64,000 bases of DNA from Prochlorococcus sp. AG-355-N16 (GCA_003278545.1 QCEF01000003.1:1-64000); one strand, 5' to 3'; shown: positions 10,001-19,090, counted from the stretch's first letter. Made by a program: numbers and translations. The notes: generated by a model from the letters alone, not told the origin.

Positions 10001-10805
10001 AATAAATCTTGTTTCTAATCTTAATGAGGATGATAAATTAAACCCTCTCGCTGGGGCATCAAGGGATGGTGATTCAATTAATCGTATATTTGGGTCAGCG
10101 CCAGGTTCATATGGAGCTGGTCTGCAAGAACTAATTTCAAATTCTAATTGGGAAAATATTGATGATTTTGGAGAATCTTTTCTTAATTGGAGTAAGTGGA
10201 TTTACAGTGATAATCTTGAACCTATAGAGGATAAAAAATCATTAGAAAATGCTCTTAAAAATGTGCAGTTAGTTGTTCATAACCAAGATAATAAGGAACA
10301 TGATATTTTAGATTCTGATGATTATTATCAGTTTCAGGGTGGATTATCTTCAGCAGTAAAAAAATTGAGCGGTAAATTTCCTGAAATGTATCATGGTGAT
10401 TTATCAAAATTTGGATTATCCAAAATTTCAAAATTACAAGATGAAATTAATAAAGTTGTTATATCAAGAATACTTAACCCTAAATGGATAAATGGAATGA
10501 AGGATAATGGTTATAAAGGAGCGTTTGAATTTTCAGCTACACTAGATTACTTATATGCTTTTGATGCTTCTACTGAAGTAGTCTCAGATTGGTGTTATGA
10601 GGAAGTTTATAAATCATGGTTATGTGATCTGGATCTTAGGAATTTCTTTCTTGAAAATAATCCATGGGCTTTAAGAGATATTGCACAAAGATTTCTTGAA
10701 ATTGTCAATAGAAAAATGTGGAATAATTGTTCATCAGGTGTCATTGAAAATTTAAAGAACATAATTATTAATACTGATTCAATAATTGAAAAAAACGAAT
10801 TCTGA
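7068..10805 (+). CDS. cobN: Cobaltochelatase large subunit CobN
   Basis: CobN (1245 residues) is the large subunit of the ATP-dependent aerobic cobalt chelatase, which inserts cobalt into hydrogenobyrinic acid a,c-diamide during B12 synthesis. It is homologous to the magnesium-chelatase H subunit. Typical segments include NALCHIGKHGTVEWLPGK, RGKTETLPTGKNFFSVD, WATSTMRNGGEDI and PLSVLERPRVDVT. The overall length fits CobN. No CobS/CobT partner genes lie in this window. In cyanobacteria the ChlI/ChlD motor subunits are thought to serve instead, but that cannot be seen here. It ends 1 bp from the convergent PHP gene. No B12 riboswitch is visible in the short upstream gap. Confidence 0.9.
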   Translation: MHRILNIAGNEKNKDDLIEQPVADFIFITSVKADLNLISNLLLEKEFASLKNNIRALEISNLNSSAQIDNYLLKTINYAKVVVLRIFGDKGTWNYGIEQLLNWQAVNKKRKLVILSGTIDQEISLCEISSIDKNIALNISRLLRSGGLDNYRKFLNCLNYLVVDEKLIPYDFLNITFYADPYLHDWKNESGEKIGIISYKSLFLANEIEVNEKLNLQLRKCGLSPKTFFISTLKDHIIQEKLIEIFKKEDIKLIITTTSFSSSQIKNNELIENSTNIFTSLKLPILQLLSSNRSRKKWLNSSIGMNSSDLLMQIIIPEFDGRITTCPSAFKEIISKKNTLYSEISSYKADQVGIQWISKFATNYVKLQKLNNFDKRICLVISNYPVKNGRIGNGVGLNTPSSIINILNWLIEEGYDLGSCNYPQDSSELMSMLIKTRTNDIESQNNKPLDYLPLSEYLKYWNYLEIDPKNIIVSRWGKPSDAIDLDNKGFSINGIRFGKITLLIQPQRGYDAFTDRDIHSPDLPPPHRYLAQYFWIEKVFNANALCHIGKHGTVEWLPGKSIGLSNKCFPNIICPAIPNIYPFIVNDPGEGSQAKRRTAATIIDHLTPPLDRSELYGKYSILENYLDEYFEAKLLNSNRIEIIENSIFELIKKDFSEITLKNKNNQIEEIDSFLCNIKESQIRTGLHIFGNRQNDINEINLFLCIARVPNTNRIGVTQYIAKHLKLDLNPWTNQYDQMLSEKDKKILLTFSNKNILNFRMAIDFLEQQAKYLIYLFFYKKNINIKNLEKYKNQKIIDYFFNEKKHNKYFLLLKKEILIPIINSSYNEKLSFINSLKGQYVKSGPSGAPTRGKTETLPTGKNFFSVDSRGLPTESAWSVGCKSASQILDLYKQDNGENLKNIAISVWATSTMRNGGEDICQILYLLGVQPIWDGPSRRVVDLEIIPLSVLERPRVDVTLRISGMFRDAFPQLVKLTSKAINLVSNLNEDDKLNPLAGASRDGDSINRIFGSAPGSYGAGLQELISNSNWENIDDFGESFLNWSKWIYSDNLEPIEDKKSLENALKNVQLVVHNQDNKEHDILDSDDYYQFQGGLSSAVKKLSGKFPEMYHGDLSKFGLSKISKLQDEINKVVISRILNPKWINGMKDNGYKGAFEFSATLDYLYAFDASTEVVSDWCYEEVYKSWLCDLDLRNFFLENNPWALRDIAQRFLEIVNRKMWNNCSSGVIENLKNIIINTDSIIEKNEF

Positions 10806-10806
10806 A

Positions 10807-11454
10807 TTATCTACCTAATAGCGAAAGTCCATGACTATCTGTTCCGCATGTTTTTAGCAATGAATATTTATCTGCTAATTTATCTATTTCTGAACATACA
10901 AATAAACTAGGATTCCATACTTCATTAAGTTCATAATCGTACCAAACCTCTATTCCATCAATACCTTGTATTTTAGCCTCTGGAATTAATTTATAAAAGG
11001 GAATCCTGTATCTCGCTGGATGTGCAAGAAATGATAAACCACCAGCTAAATTTATTGCTTTTATAACTGATTTAATATTTAAATCATTACCTATTGGAGA
11101 CTCTCCAAGGATGTAGGGATTTAGGTATTTACTTTTTATATCTATTCCCAATCCAATTACATGTACTAAACATCCTAAAATCAAACAATTAATTTCTATT
11201 CCCGAAATTAATGTAAAAGAATCTTCAGGATAATTTTTGAGTATATTATTTTTTTTTATATATTCATGAGCTTTAATTGTATGATGATCGGTTATTGATA
11301 AAAATTTCAAGTTATTTTTATAAGCTTGTTCTAAAATTTCATATGGTTCTAAACTTCCATCACTAAATTTTGTATGAAGATGAAAATTAATATTTTTAGG
11401 ACAACTATTTTTATTAATATTTGATGTTAATTTTACTAAGTCTTCCCTATTCAT
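10807..11454 (-). CDS. PHP-domain metal-dependent phosphoesterase
   Basis: A 215-residue PHP-domain protein of the TrpH/YciV type. The metal-binding motifs appear in order: NFHLHTKFSDGS (near residue 24), ITDHHTI (near 55), SGIEIN, FLAHPARYR (near 145) and the C-terminal CGTDSHG. Family members hydrolyse phosphate esters, and some act as 5'-3' RNA/DNA exonucleases or on nucleoside 3',5'-bisphosphates. The exact substrate here is unknown. Its ATG overlaps the last 8 bp of the upstream hemJ gene, so translation is probably coupled. It is somewhat shorter than the E. coli homologue. Confidence 0.85.
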   Translation of the reverse strand: MNREDLVKLTSNINKNSCPKNINFHLHTKFSDGSLEPYEILEQAYKNNLKFLSITDHHTIKAHEYIKKNNILKNYPEDSFTLISGIEINCLILGCLVHVIGLGIDIKSKYLNPYILGESPIGNDLNIKSVIKAINLAGGLSFLAHPARYRIPFYKLIPEAKIQGIDGIEVWYDYELNEVWNPSLFVCSEIDKLADKYSLLKTCGTDSHGLSLLGR

Positions 11455-12013
11455 TACTTAATGAATTCTCATTTTTCTTTCTAATCTTTGCATATAATTG
11501 TATTGAAGCCAACATGAAAATAATTAGTCCAACTACGCTCCATGTAGCAACACTAGTTGGGAAATTATTTTTAAAAATAACTAAAAGTACAATTATAAAT
11601 AATAATAAAGTAGGCAATTCATTTAATAATCTAAGGTTTTTTGCTGAAATAGTTGAAGTACCATTATGTAGTGAATGCATTATTTTATAACAATAAGAAT
11701 GATAAATTACTAATCCCAAAACAAAAGAAATTTTAATTTGCAACCACTTCTCACTTAACCAACTTGGTTGCATAATAACCATGCAAATAGCCATACTTAA
11801 AGCCAATATCATCCCAGGTGTTGTGATTATATTCGCCAGCCTTTTTTCCATCAAGGTGTATTGTTTATTAAAGGCAATTTTTAATTCATTATCCATATTT
11901 TTAGATTCTTCATGATATATAAAAAGTCTTACTAAATAAAAAAGTCCCGCAAACCAAACGATTACACCAATAATGTGAAGTGATTTAAACCAGAGATATG
12001 TTTCAGCTGCCAA
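11447..12013 (-). CDS. hemJ: Protoporphyrinogen IX oxidase, HemJ type
   Basis: HemJ (188 residues) is the membrane haem protein that oxidises protoporphyrinogen IX to protoporphyrin IX, the branch point for haem and chlorophyll in most cyanobacteria. The N-terminus YLWFKSLHIIGVIVWFAGLF carries the conserved first-helix His (residue 13), followed by a basic RLFIYHEES loop. Four hydrophobic helices can be seen, with SEKWLQIKISFVLGLV in the middle. The length is usual. It overlaps the PHP gene downstream by 8 bp. Together with gun4 and cobN it is one of three tetrapyrrole-related genes in this window. Confidence 0.88.
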   Translation of the reverse strand: MAAETYLWFKSLHIIGVIVWFAGLFYLVRLFIYHEESKNMDNELKIAFNKQYTLMEKRLANIITTPGMILALSMAICMVIMQPSWLSEKWLQIKISFVLGLVIYHSYCYKIMHSLHNGTSTISAKNLRLLNELPTLLLFIIVLLVIFKNNFPTSVATWSVVGLIIFMLASIQLYAKIRKKNENSLSNE

Positions 12014-12101
12014 ATTACTAGATTAATTTAAAAATATATATTTTTAATATAGTTATATTTAACAATATCAAGAAATCTATTTTTCAAAAATTAATTAATA
12101 T

Positions 12102-14060
12102 TTATAACTCGTTAAAATATTCATATATATCATTTACTGAATTTTTTCCAAGTCCTTTAACTTTTGATAAATCCTCTTTACTAGCTATTCTTATCGCGTC
12201 TATTGATTTAAAATGCTCAAGCAATTCTCTTATTCTTGATGGTCCTAATCCACTGATTTGGGACAATTGAGATCTATTCATTCTTTTAGATCTTTTGTCT
12301 CTATGAAAAGATAATGCAAATCTATGTGCTTCATCTCTTACCCTTCTTAATAGAAGAACTCCTTTTTGATTTTCATCAGTATCAAGAGACTTAGTAAATC
12401 CTGGAATAAATATTTCTTCATTTTTTTTTGCCAATGAACATATAGTTACTTCTTCCTCAAGATTTAATTCTTTTAATGCTTTAATAGCTGCATTTAACTG
12501 TCCTTTTCCTCCATCAATCATTATTAAATCAGGCCAATCTGATAGAAGTTCATTGTCTAATTTACTATTCGTTTTATCATTTAATATTGAAAAATCCCCT
12601 CCGTTTTTTTTAAATCTTGACCATTTTTTAAACCTTCTATGTATTACTTCATATATCGAAGCAAAATCATCACTATGTCCTACAAAAACGTTTGGATCTT
12701 TAATTTTATATTTCCTATAATCCTGTTTAGAAGGAATCCCATCAATAAAAACGACTTGTGATGCTACAGGGTCACTTCCTTGAATATGGCTTATATCATA
12801 ACCTTCAATTCTTTTAGGTTGTTCACTTAATTCAAGTATTTGGGCAAGATCCTCAATTGATGATTCATTATCTTGAATCCCATTTAATATTCTATCTAAT
12901 TCCAATTTCGCATTTTTTAAGACCATTTCTACAGTTTCGTGTTTTTTATTTCTTTTTGGGATTATGATTTTTACTTTCTTTTTTCTTAGCTCCGTTAACC
13001 AATCCTCTATGGTTGCTTGTTTTGGAAGGTTATATTGAATAAGAATTTCTGATGGTATTTCTACAGGTTCAACATTCATATAATGCTCTTCTAATATCTT
13101 TTGTAAAATAAGATTTTCATCTTCATTATTTAATTTTTGACTATAGCCAATTCTCCCAATGAGCTTACCAGATCTCATCTGGAAAATTTGTATACTAGCT
13201 ACATTTTTTTCTGAAACTATTCCAAAGATATCTCTATTAATTGAAGAATCTGGTATTGATATTTTTTGTGATTCAGTTAATAATTTTAAACCTGAAATTT
13301 GGTCCCTTATTTTTGCTGCATTCTCATAATCTAAATCATTTGAAAATTGCAGCATTTTTTTTTGTAAAAATATTTCTAAGTCATCATTTCTTCCCTGAAA
13401 TATCATAGATACTTGTTTCATTATTTTTTTATAATCGTCAGATGATATAACTTCTTGGCAAACACCTGGACATCTTCCTATTGAATAATTCAAACAAGTT
13501 CTATCTTTATAGACAGGCCTTGGTCTTTGTCTAAGTGGAAATATTTTTTTTATCGTAAATAATGTTTTCCTTAATAATCCGACATCAACATAAGGTCCAT
13601 AATATCTATCTAAATTATTTCTATTTCTTCTTCTTCTTGTAATAAATATTCGAGGATATTTTTCACTCCAAGTTATACAAAGATATGGATATTTCTTATC
13701 ATCCTTTAAAAGAATATTAAAATATGGTTTGTTTGTTTTAATTAAATTTGACTCTAAATTTAATGCCTCATATTCGCTATCTGTGACTATTATTTCTATT
13801 TCAGTTATTTGACGAACCATCAAACTTAATCGGGGAGTTAAATCTGAATAATTATTGAAATAACTACTTACTCTACTGCGTAGTTTTTTAGATTTACCGA
13901 TATAAAGTAAGTTATTATCAATATCTTTAAAAAGATAACAACCAGATGACTTTGGAATTTCGGATAATCTTGATTTTAATAACTCCTTATTATTAATTAA
14001 TTTATATTCAATTTTAAAATTATATTTGTTATTTATTTTTTCGATAGAGGAATTACTCAT
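12102..14060 (-). CDS. uvrC: UvrABC excinuclease subunit C
   Basis: UvrC makes both incisions around bulky DNA lesions during nucleotide excision repair. The 652 residues show the GIY-YIG nuclease first (SGCYLFKDIDNNLLYIGKSK, about 38-60, for the 3' cut). A UVR motif that contacts UvrB follows (DLDYENAAKIRDQISGL, near 245). The RNase H-like nuclease comes next (MIDGGKGQLNAA, near 515, for the 5' cut), and a tandem helix-hairpin-helix end last (ISGLGPSRIRELLEHF and VKGLGKNSVNDIYEYF). The Cys motif DRTCLNYSIGRCPGVC is also present. The length is normal. It lies 9 bp downstream of the flavin reductase-like gene on the same strand. Confidence 0.97.
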   Translation of the reverse strand: MSNSSIEKINNKYNFKIEYKLINNKELLKSRLSEIPKSSGCYLFKDIDNNLLYIGKSKKLRSRVSSYFNNYSDLTPRLSLMVRQITEIEIIVTDSEYEALNLESNLIKTNKPYFNILLKDDKKYPYLCITWSEKYPRIFITRRRRNRNNLDRYYGPYVDVGLLRKTLFTIKKIFPLRQRPRPVYKDRTCLNYSIGRCPGVCQEVISSDDYKKIMKQVSMIFQGRNDDLEIFLQKKMLQFSNDLDYENAAKIRDQISGLKLLTESQKISIPDSSINRDIFGIVSEKNVASIQIFQMRSGKLIGRIGYSQKLNNEDENLILQKILEEHYMNVEPVEIPSEILIQYNLPKQATIEDWLTELRKKKVKIIIPKRNKKHETVEMVLKNAKLELDRILNGIQDNESSIEDLAQILELSEQPKRIEGYDISHIQGSDPVASQVVFIDGIPSKQDYRKYKIKDPNVFVGHSDDFASIYEVIHRRFKKWSRFKKNGGDFSILNDKTNSKLDNELLSDWPDLIMIDGGKGQLNAAIKALKELNLEEEVTICSLAKKNEEIFIPGFTKSLDTDENQKGVLLLRRVRDEAHRFALSFHRDKRSKRMNRSQLSQISGLGPSRIRELLEHFKSIDAIRIASKEDLSKVKGLGKNSVNDIYEYFNEL

Positions 14061-14069
14061 TTATAATGA

Positions 14070-14558
14070 TTAACCTCCATAATTCCAGCCAGTTGAAGAT
14101 AAATTTAGTGAGTCAACATCATTATTCAGATAAGCAGATTGAACCTCTCCTACAAAAACGGTATGGTCTCCATGCATAACACTTCCAACAACATTACATT
14201 CAACACCACCAACACTATCAACTAAAATAGGCAATCCAAGCTCACCTAAATTAAATTCAACAGATTCAAATCTACCTCCTAATGCTTTTTGAGGTTTAAA
14301 GAAAACAGCTGCTAGATCCTTTTGATCACTTTTAAGCACATTTAATGAGAACTTATTGGTTGACTTTATTATTTCATGACTAGAACCCTCTGCTCTAACA
14401 GCCATTACAACTAATGGTGGGGTGAAAGAACCTTGAGTCACCCAACTTGCAGTAAATCCATTCACTTCATTTTTATCCTCGTCTCTAACGCCACAAATAA
14501 ATAATCCGTGAGGTATTTTTCTTAATAAGATTTTTTTTGCTTCTAGATTTAATGTCAT
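14070..14558 (-). CDS. Flavin reductase-like domain protein
   Basis: A 162-residue stand-alone flavin reductase-like (FMN-binding split-barrel) protein. The start (RKIPHGLFICGVRDEDKNEVNGFTAS), the TQGSFTPPLVVMAVR strand and the SHEIIKSTNKFSLNVL segment fit this family. HGDHTVFVGEVQ near the end is its typical dimer/FMN segment. In cyanobacteria the same domain occurs fused to the C-terminus of flavodiiron proteins, but here it is alone. It probably reduces or binds FMN with NAD(P)H, and the acceptor is unknown. It ends 9 bp before uvrC and is divergent from coaD. The start is ATG at 14558. Confidence 0.82.
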   Translation of the reverse strand: MTLNLEAKKILLRKIPHGLFICGVRDEDKNEVNGFTASWVTQGSFTPPLVVMAVRAEGSSHEIIKSTNKFSLNVLKSDQKDLAAVFFKPQKALGGRFESVEFNLGELGLPILVDSVGGVECNVVGSVMHGDHTVFVGEVQSAYLNNDVDSLNLSSTGWNYGG

Positions 14559-14617
14559 AATTGAATTAACTAATAATGTTATTTTAACTAAATTTCTTAT
14601 TCGATCATAATAAATTC

Positions 14618-15091
14618 ATGAAAATTCTTTATCCAGGTACATTTGATCCTTTAACAAATGGGCATCTTGATTTAATAGAAAGGGCTGAAAAAATATTTGG
14701 TAATCTAGTAGTTGCTGTTTTAGAAAATACCTCTAAAACACCTACATTTAATCTTGAAAGAAGAATAATACAAATAAAAAATTCTCTTTCCCATTTACCT
14801 AATATTGAAGTTATTTCTTATTCTGGTCTAACTGTTGATTGTGCAAATGATCTAAAAGCTAATCTTATTCTTAGAGGCTTAAGAGCAATGAGTGATTTTG
14901 AGTATGAACTTCAGATTGCTCATACAAATAAATCTCTTAATAATGATATTGAAACTATATTTTTATCGACAAATACAAATTATAGTTTTCTTAGTAGTTC
15001 TTTAGTAAAAGAAGTTGCAAAATTTGGTGGTGAAATTAATCACATGGTACCCCCCTCTGTTGAGAGGGATTTGATAGAATATTTTAAATAA
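14618..15091 (+). CDS. coaD: Phosphopantetheine adenylyltransferase
   Basis: CoaD joins ATP and 4'-phosphopantetheine to make dephospho-CoA, the fourth step of coenzyme A synthesis. The 157 residues contain the nucleotidyltransferase signature [18 protein letters not shown] at 6-23. The substrate-side segments [19 protein letters not shown] and [13 protein letters not shown] follow. All are canonical and the length is normal. It is divergent from the flavin reductase-like gene and converges on dacB with an 8-bp gap. Confidence 0.96.
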   Translation: MKILYPGTFDPLTNGHLDLIERAEKIFGNLVVAVLENTSKTPTFNLERRIIQIKNSLSHLPNIEVISYSGLTVDCANDLKANLILRGLRAMSDFEYELQIAHTNKSLNNDIETIFLSTNTNYSFLSSSLVKEVAKFGGEINHMVPPSVERDLIEYFK

Positions 15092-15099
15092 AATTTTTG

Positions 15100-16323
15100 T
15101 TAACAAGATTTCAAGTAATAAAGATCACGTAATAATTTAAAAGCTTTTTCTTTATCAATTTTATTAGAATTTTGGATAATGCTTATAATTATTGGCTTTT
15201 CATTTTTATATAAAAAGCCAGATAATGCAAAGACATTTGAAAGAGTCCCAGTTTTGCCAAAAAACTTTCCAGACAATTCACTATTTACAAATCTATTAGC
15301 TAATGTTCCTCTCACTCCCGTAATTGAAAGTGTGGATTGATAAGCTTTAAAATCATTAAAATATCTCATTTTATCTAAAAATAATACAACTAACTTTGTT
15401 GTAATTCTATTTTTTCGAGACAATCCACTAGCATCTGCAAAGTATGCATTATTTGCTGGAAGGCCCTTATTTTCAAGCCATCTTTTCAATTTTATATAGT
15501 TATTATCGTTCCATGTATTTGAGGCATTTTTAAATAGAGATTCAGCCGTAAAATTATGGCTTTCAGAATTTGTTAGAGTTAATAATGAAAGAATTGGAGT
15601 TGAATATACTTTATTTATCTCTTTAATATTTTTTAAATAAAAAGTTTTTTCTGAATCAAAAAAATCTATATATATTTTTGAATTTGGAAATTTATTTTTT
15701 AAATAATTTTTAATAAAATTTTTTAATGCATAAATATCATCATATTTATTGTGATTACTTTCTATTGCAAGGGATGTAATTGGAGATCCATATTCGTAAA
15801 GTTTATCAGTATTTGTCCAACCATTAGGCCAATATAATTTTGAATCAATTTCTACAATATTAAAGTTAATAATTTTATTTTCTTTAACATTTGAAATTAG
15901 TTCGATTATATGTTCATAATTAAGATCTGGATCACCTTGACCGTGTAAATAATAATCGTTTTTATTTTTAGATAAGGAAGTTTTTAAATTATTATTTAAT
16001 TTATATTTACTTAAAACATAAGCTGATGAGAATAATTTTTGGTTAGATGCTGGCAACCTTGGAACATCCTCATTGTAGGAACTTATTATTTCCCCTTTAT
16101 TATTAATAATTGATACACTAAAAGAATCATCAAGCGTTTGATTCAATAAAGCATCATAAGTAGGACATATTTTGTTTTTAGTAATTAATCCCGGGAAATT
16201 AAAATAAATACTATTTAAAATAGTTATTTTCTGATTTGCTAGTAAATATCTTATTAATAAAGGAGATGTTACTAATAAAAGAACAATAAAGAAAAATGAA
16301 TATATTTTTTTTATCACATTCAA
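15100..16323 (-). CDS. dacB: D-alanyl-D-alanine carboxypeptidase / endopeptidase (PBP4 type)
   Basis: A 407-residue class C low-molecular-weight penicillin-binding protein. It removes terminal D-Ala from peptidoglycan stem peptides or cuts cross-links in the periplasm. The N-terminal hydrophobic stretch FFFIVLLLVTSPLLIRYLLA is a signal peptide or anchor. The three active-site motifs are present: SNQK (Ser93, Lys96), SHN near 258, and GKTGTLS near 350. The nucleophile is preceded by the typical LPASNQK. It is the last gene of the dapF, cysteine desulfurase, DUF1995, dacB run, 1 bp after the DUF1995 stop. Confidence 0.9.
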   Translation of the reverse strand: MNVIKKIYSFFFIVLLLVTSPLLIRYLLANQKITILNSIYFNFPGLITKNKICPTYDALLNQTLDDSFSVSIINNKGEIISSYNEDVPRLPASNQKLFSSAYVLSKYKLNNNLKTSLSKNKNDYYLHGQGDPDLNYEHIIELISNVKENKIINFNIVEIDSKLYWPNGWTNTDKLYEYGSPITSLAIESNHNKYDDIYALKNFIKNYLKNKFPNSKIYIDFFDSEKTFYLKNIKEINKVYSTPILSLLTLTNSESHNFTAESLFKNASNTWNDNNYIKLKRWLENKGLPANNAYFADASGLSRKNRITTKLVVLFLDKMRYFNDFKAYQSTLSITGVRGTLANRFVNSELSGKFFGKTGTLSNVFALSGFLYKNEKPIIISIIQNSNKIDKEKAFKLLRDLYYLKSC

Positions 16324-16324
16324 T

Positions 16325-16951
16325 CTATAAATTTACAAAAATAGATTCATTGTCGGGTTTAATTTCAAATTCTTTTTTAAAAAAATATCTTTTATTTTCT
16401 TCTTTGAAAAGCAACCAGTTATTTGGAAAAATATGCATAAGAGCAGCTTTATTTAAAGGCTGCAGAAAATAAATATTTTTCCATGTTTTGACAAAGTTTT
16501 TACGTCGCTCTCTAATAACACTTCCTATACCAATATTGGCATCTTCAAATTTTGGATTTAATGAATAATGCGTACCTTGATAATTATCAGACATTGGTTC
16601 AAATGAATCGAAATCATATGGCTGAGGTAGTATCGATATCATTGCACTTTCAATATTATTTATATTATTTGATTCATTAAATGATTTAAAAGTAAAGATT
16701 TTATCTTTGATATCTGGATAGTCTCTTTGAGCCAAAGCCACAGCACCTTGATCAGCAAATGTTATGAATACATTATTATTTTTAGACAATATCTTGTAGA
16801 TAGTTATTCCAATTCTGTTAAACTTCAATCCTTCAAAATTAAATTCTATAGTAAATCTTTTATTTGAATCTAATAAACTTGGAATAATTGCATCCTCCAT
16901 ATTCTTAAGAGATTCATTTAAATCTTTAGGTAGTTTGTAATTGGTTTCCAT
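16325..16951 (-). CDS. DUF1995 family protein
   Basis: A 208-residue soluble protein of the DUF1995 family, found in cyanobacteria and plastids. Plant LPA3, needed for photosystem II accumulation, belongs to this family. Recognisable parts are the start LPKDLNESLKNMEDAI, the central VFITFADQGAVALAQRDYP and the late NKAALMHIFPNNWLLF. No catalytic residues are known, and a role in photosystem assembly is inference by family only. Its ATG overlaps the stop of the cysteine desulfurase gene (TAATG), and dacB follows after 1 bp, so all three are probably translationally coupled. Confidence 0.8.
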   Translation of the reverse strand: METNYKLPKDLNESLKNMEDAIIPSLLDSNKRFTIEFNFEGLKFNRIGITIYKILSKNNNVFITFADQGAVALAQRDYPDIKDKIFTFKSFNESNNINNIESAMISILPQPYDFDSFEPMSDNYQGTHYSLNPKFEDANIGIGSVIRERRKNFVKTWKNIYFLQPLNKAALMHIFPNNWLLFKEENKRYFFKKEFEIKPDNESIFVNL

Positions 16952-18123
16952 TAAAATTTGTCAATACATATTTGAATAAGTTCTAAAAATTTATCTATTT
17001 CTGACTTATTGTTTATTGAACCTAAAGTAACACGAATATTTGAATATAGTTCATCATCTTTTAAACCAATATTTTTAAGTGTTGAACTAGGTTTCCCAGA
17101 TGAGCTTGAACAAGCACTTCCACTACTTATGGCTATTTTATTTTCTGACATGAAATTAACAATCTTATAGGCCCTTATAGGCTCAAATAGTTTATTTAAT
17201 AGTAGAAAAGAAATATGATTGGGAAGTCTATGGTTAATACTACCCGTAATCTTTATATGATTATTATCTTTAATTTTTTTAAAAAAATAATTTTTAAGTT
17301 TATTAATATTATTAGAAGGAAATTCCGTTATGTAATCATATAATTTTATTTTTCCTTCAATATTCTTTAGTGATTCATACATTCCAGCGATTAATGGCAA
17401 AGCTTGTGTACCTTGTCTAATTGAAAATTCCTGGGTAAGTGATATGTCATTATTTTTTAAAATTTGTCTAGAGTTTTCTTTTGTTAAAAGAATACCGATC
17501 CCTTTTGGACCTCCAAATTTATGAGCGGATAAACTTAAAAAATCACATTTAAGATCTTTCCAACTGAATATTCCATTACTTAATATTTGAGTTCCATCTA
17601 AATGAAACATTATGTTTAATTCTTCACATTTAGAACCTATAAATTGGACAGGTTGTATTGTCCCAATTTCACTTTGTCCCCAAATAATTGATACAAGCTT
17701 AGTATCATTGTTTAAAAATTTTTCGATATTAGAAATATTTAAAATACCATAATTATTTACCGTCCATTCGTAAATATCCCAATTTTGTTTTCTTAGTTTA
17801 TTAGCACAAATAGTTGTTGCTTGATGTTCAACATTTGAAATAACAACCCTACCATTTTTAAATTTCTCATAAATATTATTAAATACAATATTTGTCGATT
17901 CCGAAGAACCAGATGTAAAAATTATATCCTCTGGATATGCTTCAAATATATAAGCAATTTTAGATCTAATTTTTTCAAGATATGTAGAGCATTTTATCCC
18001 TAGCTCATATGTAGATGAAGGGTTATGCCAATAATTCCTATAAGTTGAATTAATTATATTTAAAACATTCTCAGATAATGGAGTTGTGGATGCATTATCA
18101 AAATAGATAAAATTATTTTCCAT
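16951..18123 (-). CDS. Cysteine desulfurase (NifS/IscS family)
   Basis: A 390-residue PLP enzyme that takes sulfur from cysteine, for Fe-S cluster assembly or tRNA thiolation. The start FDNASTTPLSENVL is typical. The PLP lysine lies in SLSAHKFGGPKGIG near residue 200, and the sulfur-carrying cysteine in SSGSACSSSSGKPS near 340. The short loop around that cysteine puts it with the IscS/NifS group rather than SufS. The gene overlaps dapF upstream and DUF1995 downstream, each by one base (TAATG). No iscU-like scaffold gene is nearby, so the sulfur acceptor is unknown. Confidence 0.9.
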   Translation of the reverse strand: MENNFIYFDNASTTPLSENVLNIINSTYRNYWHNPSSTYELGIKCSTYLEKIRSKIAYIFEAYPEDIIFTSGSSESTNIVFNNIYEKFKNGRVVISNVEHQATTICANKLRKQNWDIYEWTVNNYGILNISNIEKFLNNDTKLVSIIWGQSEIGTIQPVQFIGSKCEELNIMFHLDGTQILSNGIFSWKDLKCDFLSLSAHKFGGPKGIGILLTKENSRQILKNNDISLTQEFSIRQGTQALPLIAGMYESLKNIEGKIKLYDYITEFPSNNINKLKNYFFKKIKDNNHIKITGSINHRLPNHISFLLLNKLFEPIRAYKIVNFMSENKIAISSGSACSSSSGKPSSTLKNIGLKDDELYSNIRVTLGSINNKSEIDKFLELIQICIDKF

Positions 18124-18983
18124 TAATTTACTAACATTGATCCTGAGAAAACCTTTTTAGCATTACCGGTCATCATTACTTCACAATCGTCTTTTGACCA
18201 ATCAATTTTAAGATTACCTCCTGGTAAGGTTACTATGGTTTGTGAATTACAAAGGCCTAATTTATAAGCTGCCACATGGATAGCGCAGGCACCTGTTCCA
18301 CAAGCTAAGGTTGGTCCTGCACCCCTTTCCCATACTTTAACTTTGATATTATCTCTATTTAAAATTTGACAAAAATGCACATTAGTTTTTTCAGGAAATA
18401 ATTCATTTTTTTCAAATATAGGACCAAGTCTGGAAAGAACAATTGACTCTATGTCTTTTACAAAGAATATTAAATGAGGATTTCCCATTCCTACGGCATA
18501 ACCCATATTATTAAAATCTTTTTCAATAAATTCGTGTGAAGGAATTGAATTTATTTTTTTTTCAATTGTTGTTGGAATATTTTGATATTCTAAAATTGGA
18601 ACTCCCATTTTTACTGTAATTTCATCATTTATATATTTTGCAATTTTTAAACCTGCTTTAGTCTCAATTTTATATTCTATATTTTTATTATTAATTGAAT
18701 CATTTACGTGGAGATACTCAACTAAACACCTAATTCCGTTTCCACACATTTGTGCTTCAGAACCATCAGAATTAAAAATTATCATTTTTGCATAATTATC
18801 TTCATTAGGTTCTTCTATAAAAATCACACCATCTGCTCCAACACCAAATTGCCTGTTGCAAATTTTTTTTATATCAAATATTTTATTTGTCTTGTAATTT
18901 TTATATAATTCATTTCCTCTAGAATCTATTATTACGAAATCATTTCCGTTACCTTGATATTTTTCAAAACTTATATTTTTCAT
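18123..18983 (-). CDS. dapF: Diaminopimelate epimerase
   Basis: DapF converts LL-diaminopimelate to the meso form used for lysine and for peptidoglycan cross-links. Both catalytic cysteines are present: MCGNGIRC near residue 80 and ACGTGACA near 225. The start KYQGNGNDFVIIDSR is canonical and the length of 286 residues is normal. It is the first gene of a minus-strand run with one-base stop/start overlaps that ends in dacB, so the operon opens and closes with cell-wall functions. It is divergent from leuS across about 100 bp of AT-rich DNA. Confidence 0.96.
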   Translation of the reverse strand: MKNISFEKYQGNGNDFVIIDSRGNELYKNYKTNKIFDIKKICNRQFGVGADGVIFIEEPNEDNYAKMIIFNSDGSEAQMCGNGIRCLVEYLHVNDSINNKNIEYKIETKAGLKIAKYINDEITVKMGVPILEYQNIPTTIEKKINSIPSHEFIEKDFNNMGYAVGMGNPHLIFFVKDIESIVLSRLGPIFEKNELFPEKTNVHFCQILNRDNIKVKVWERGAGPTLACGTGACAIHVAAYKLGLCNSQTIVTLPGGNLKIDWSKDDCEVMMTGNAKKVFSGSMLVN

Positions 18984-19090
18984 TTGTAATTCATATATCT
19001 TAGATTTTAATTATAAATTATTCCTTTTAACAATCTATTTCTATTTTATACAATGGATATTAAAATAATAATTTAACAAATAAAAATTAA

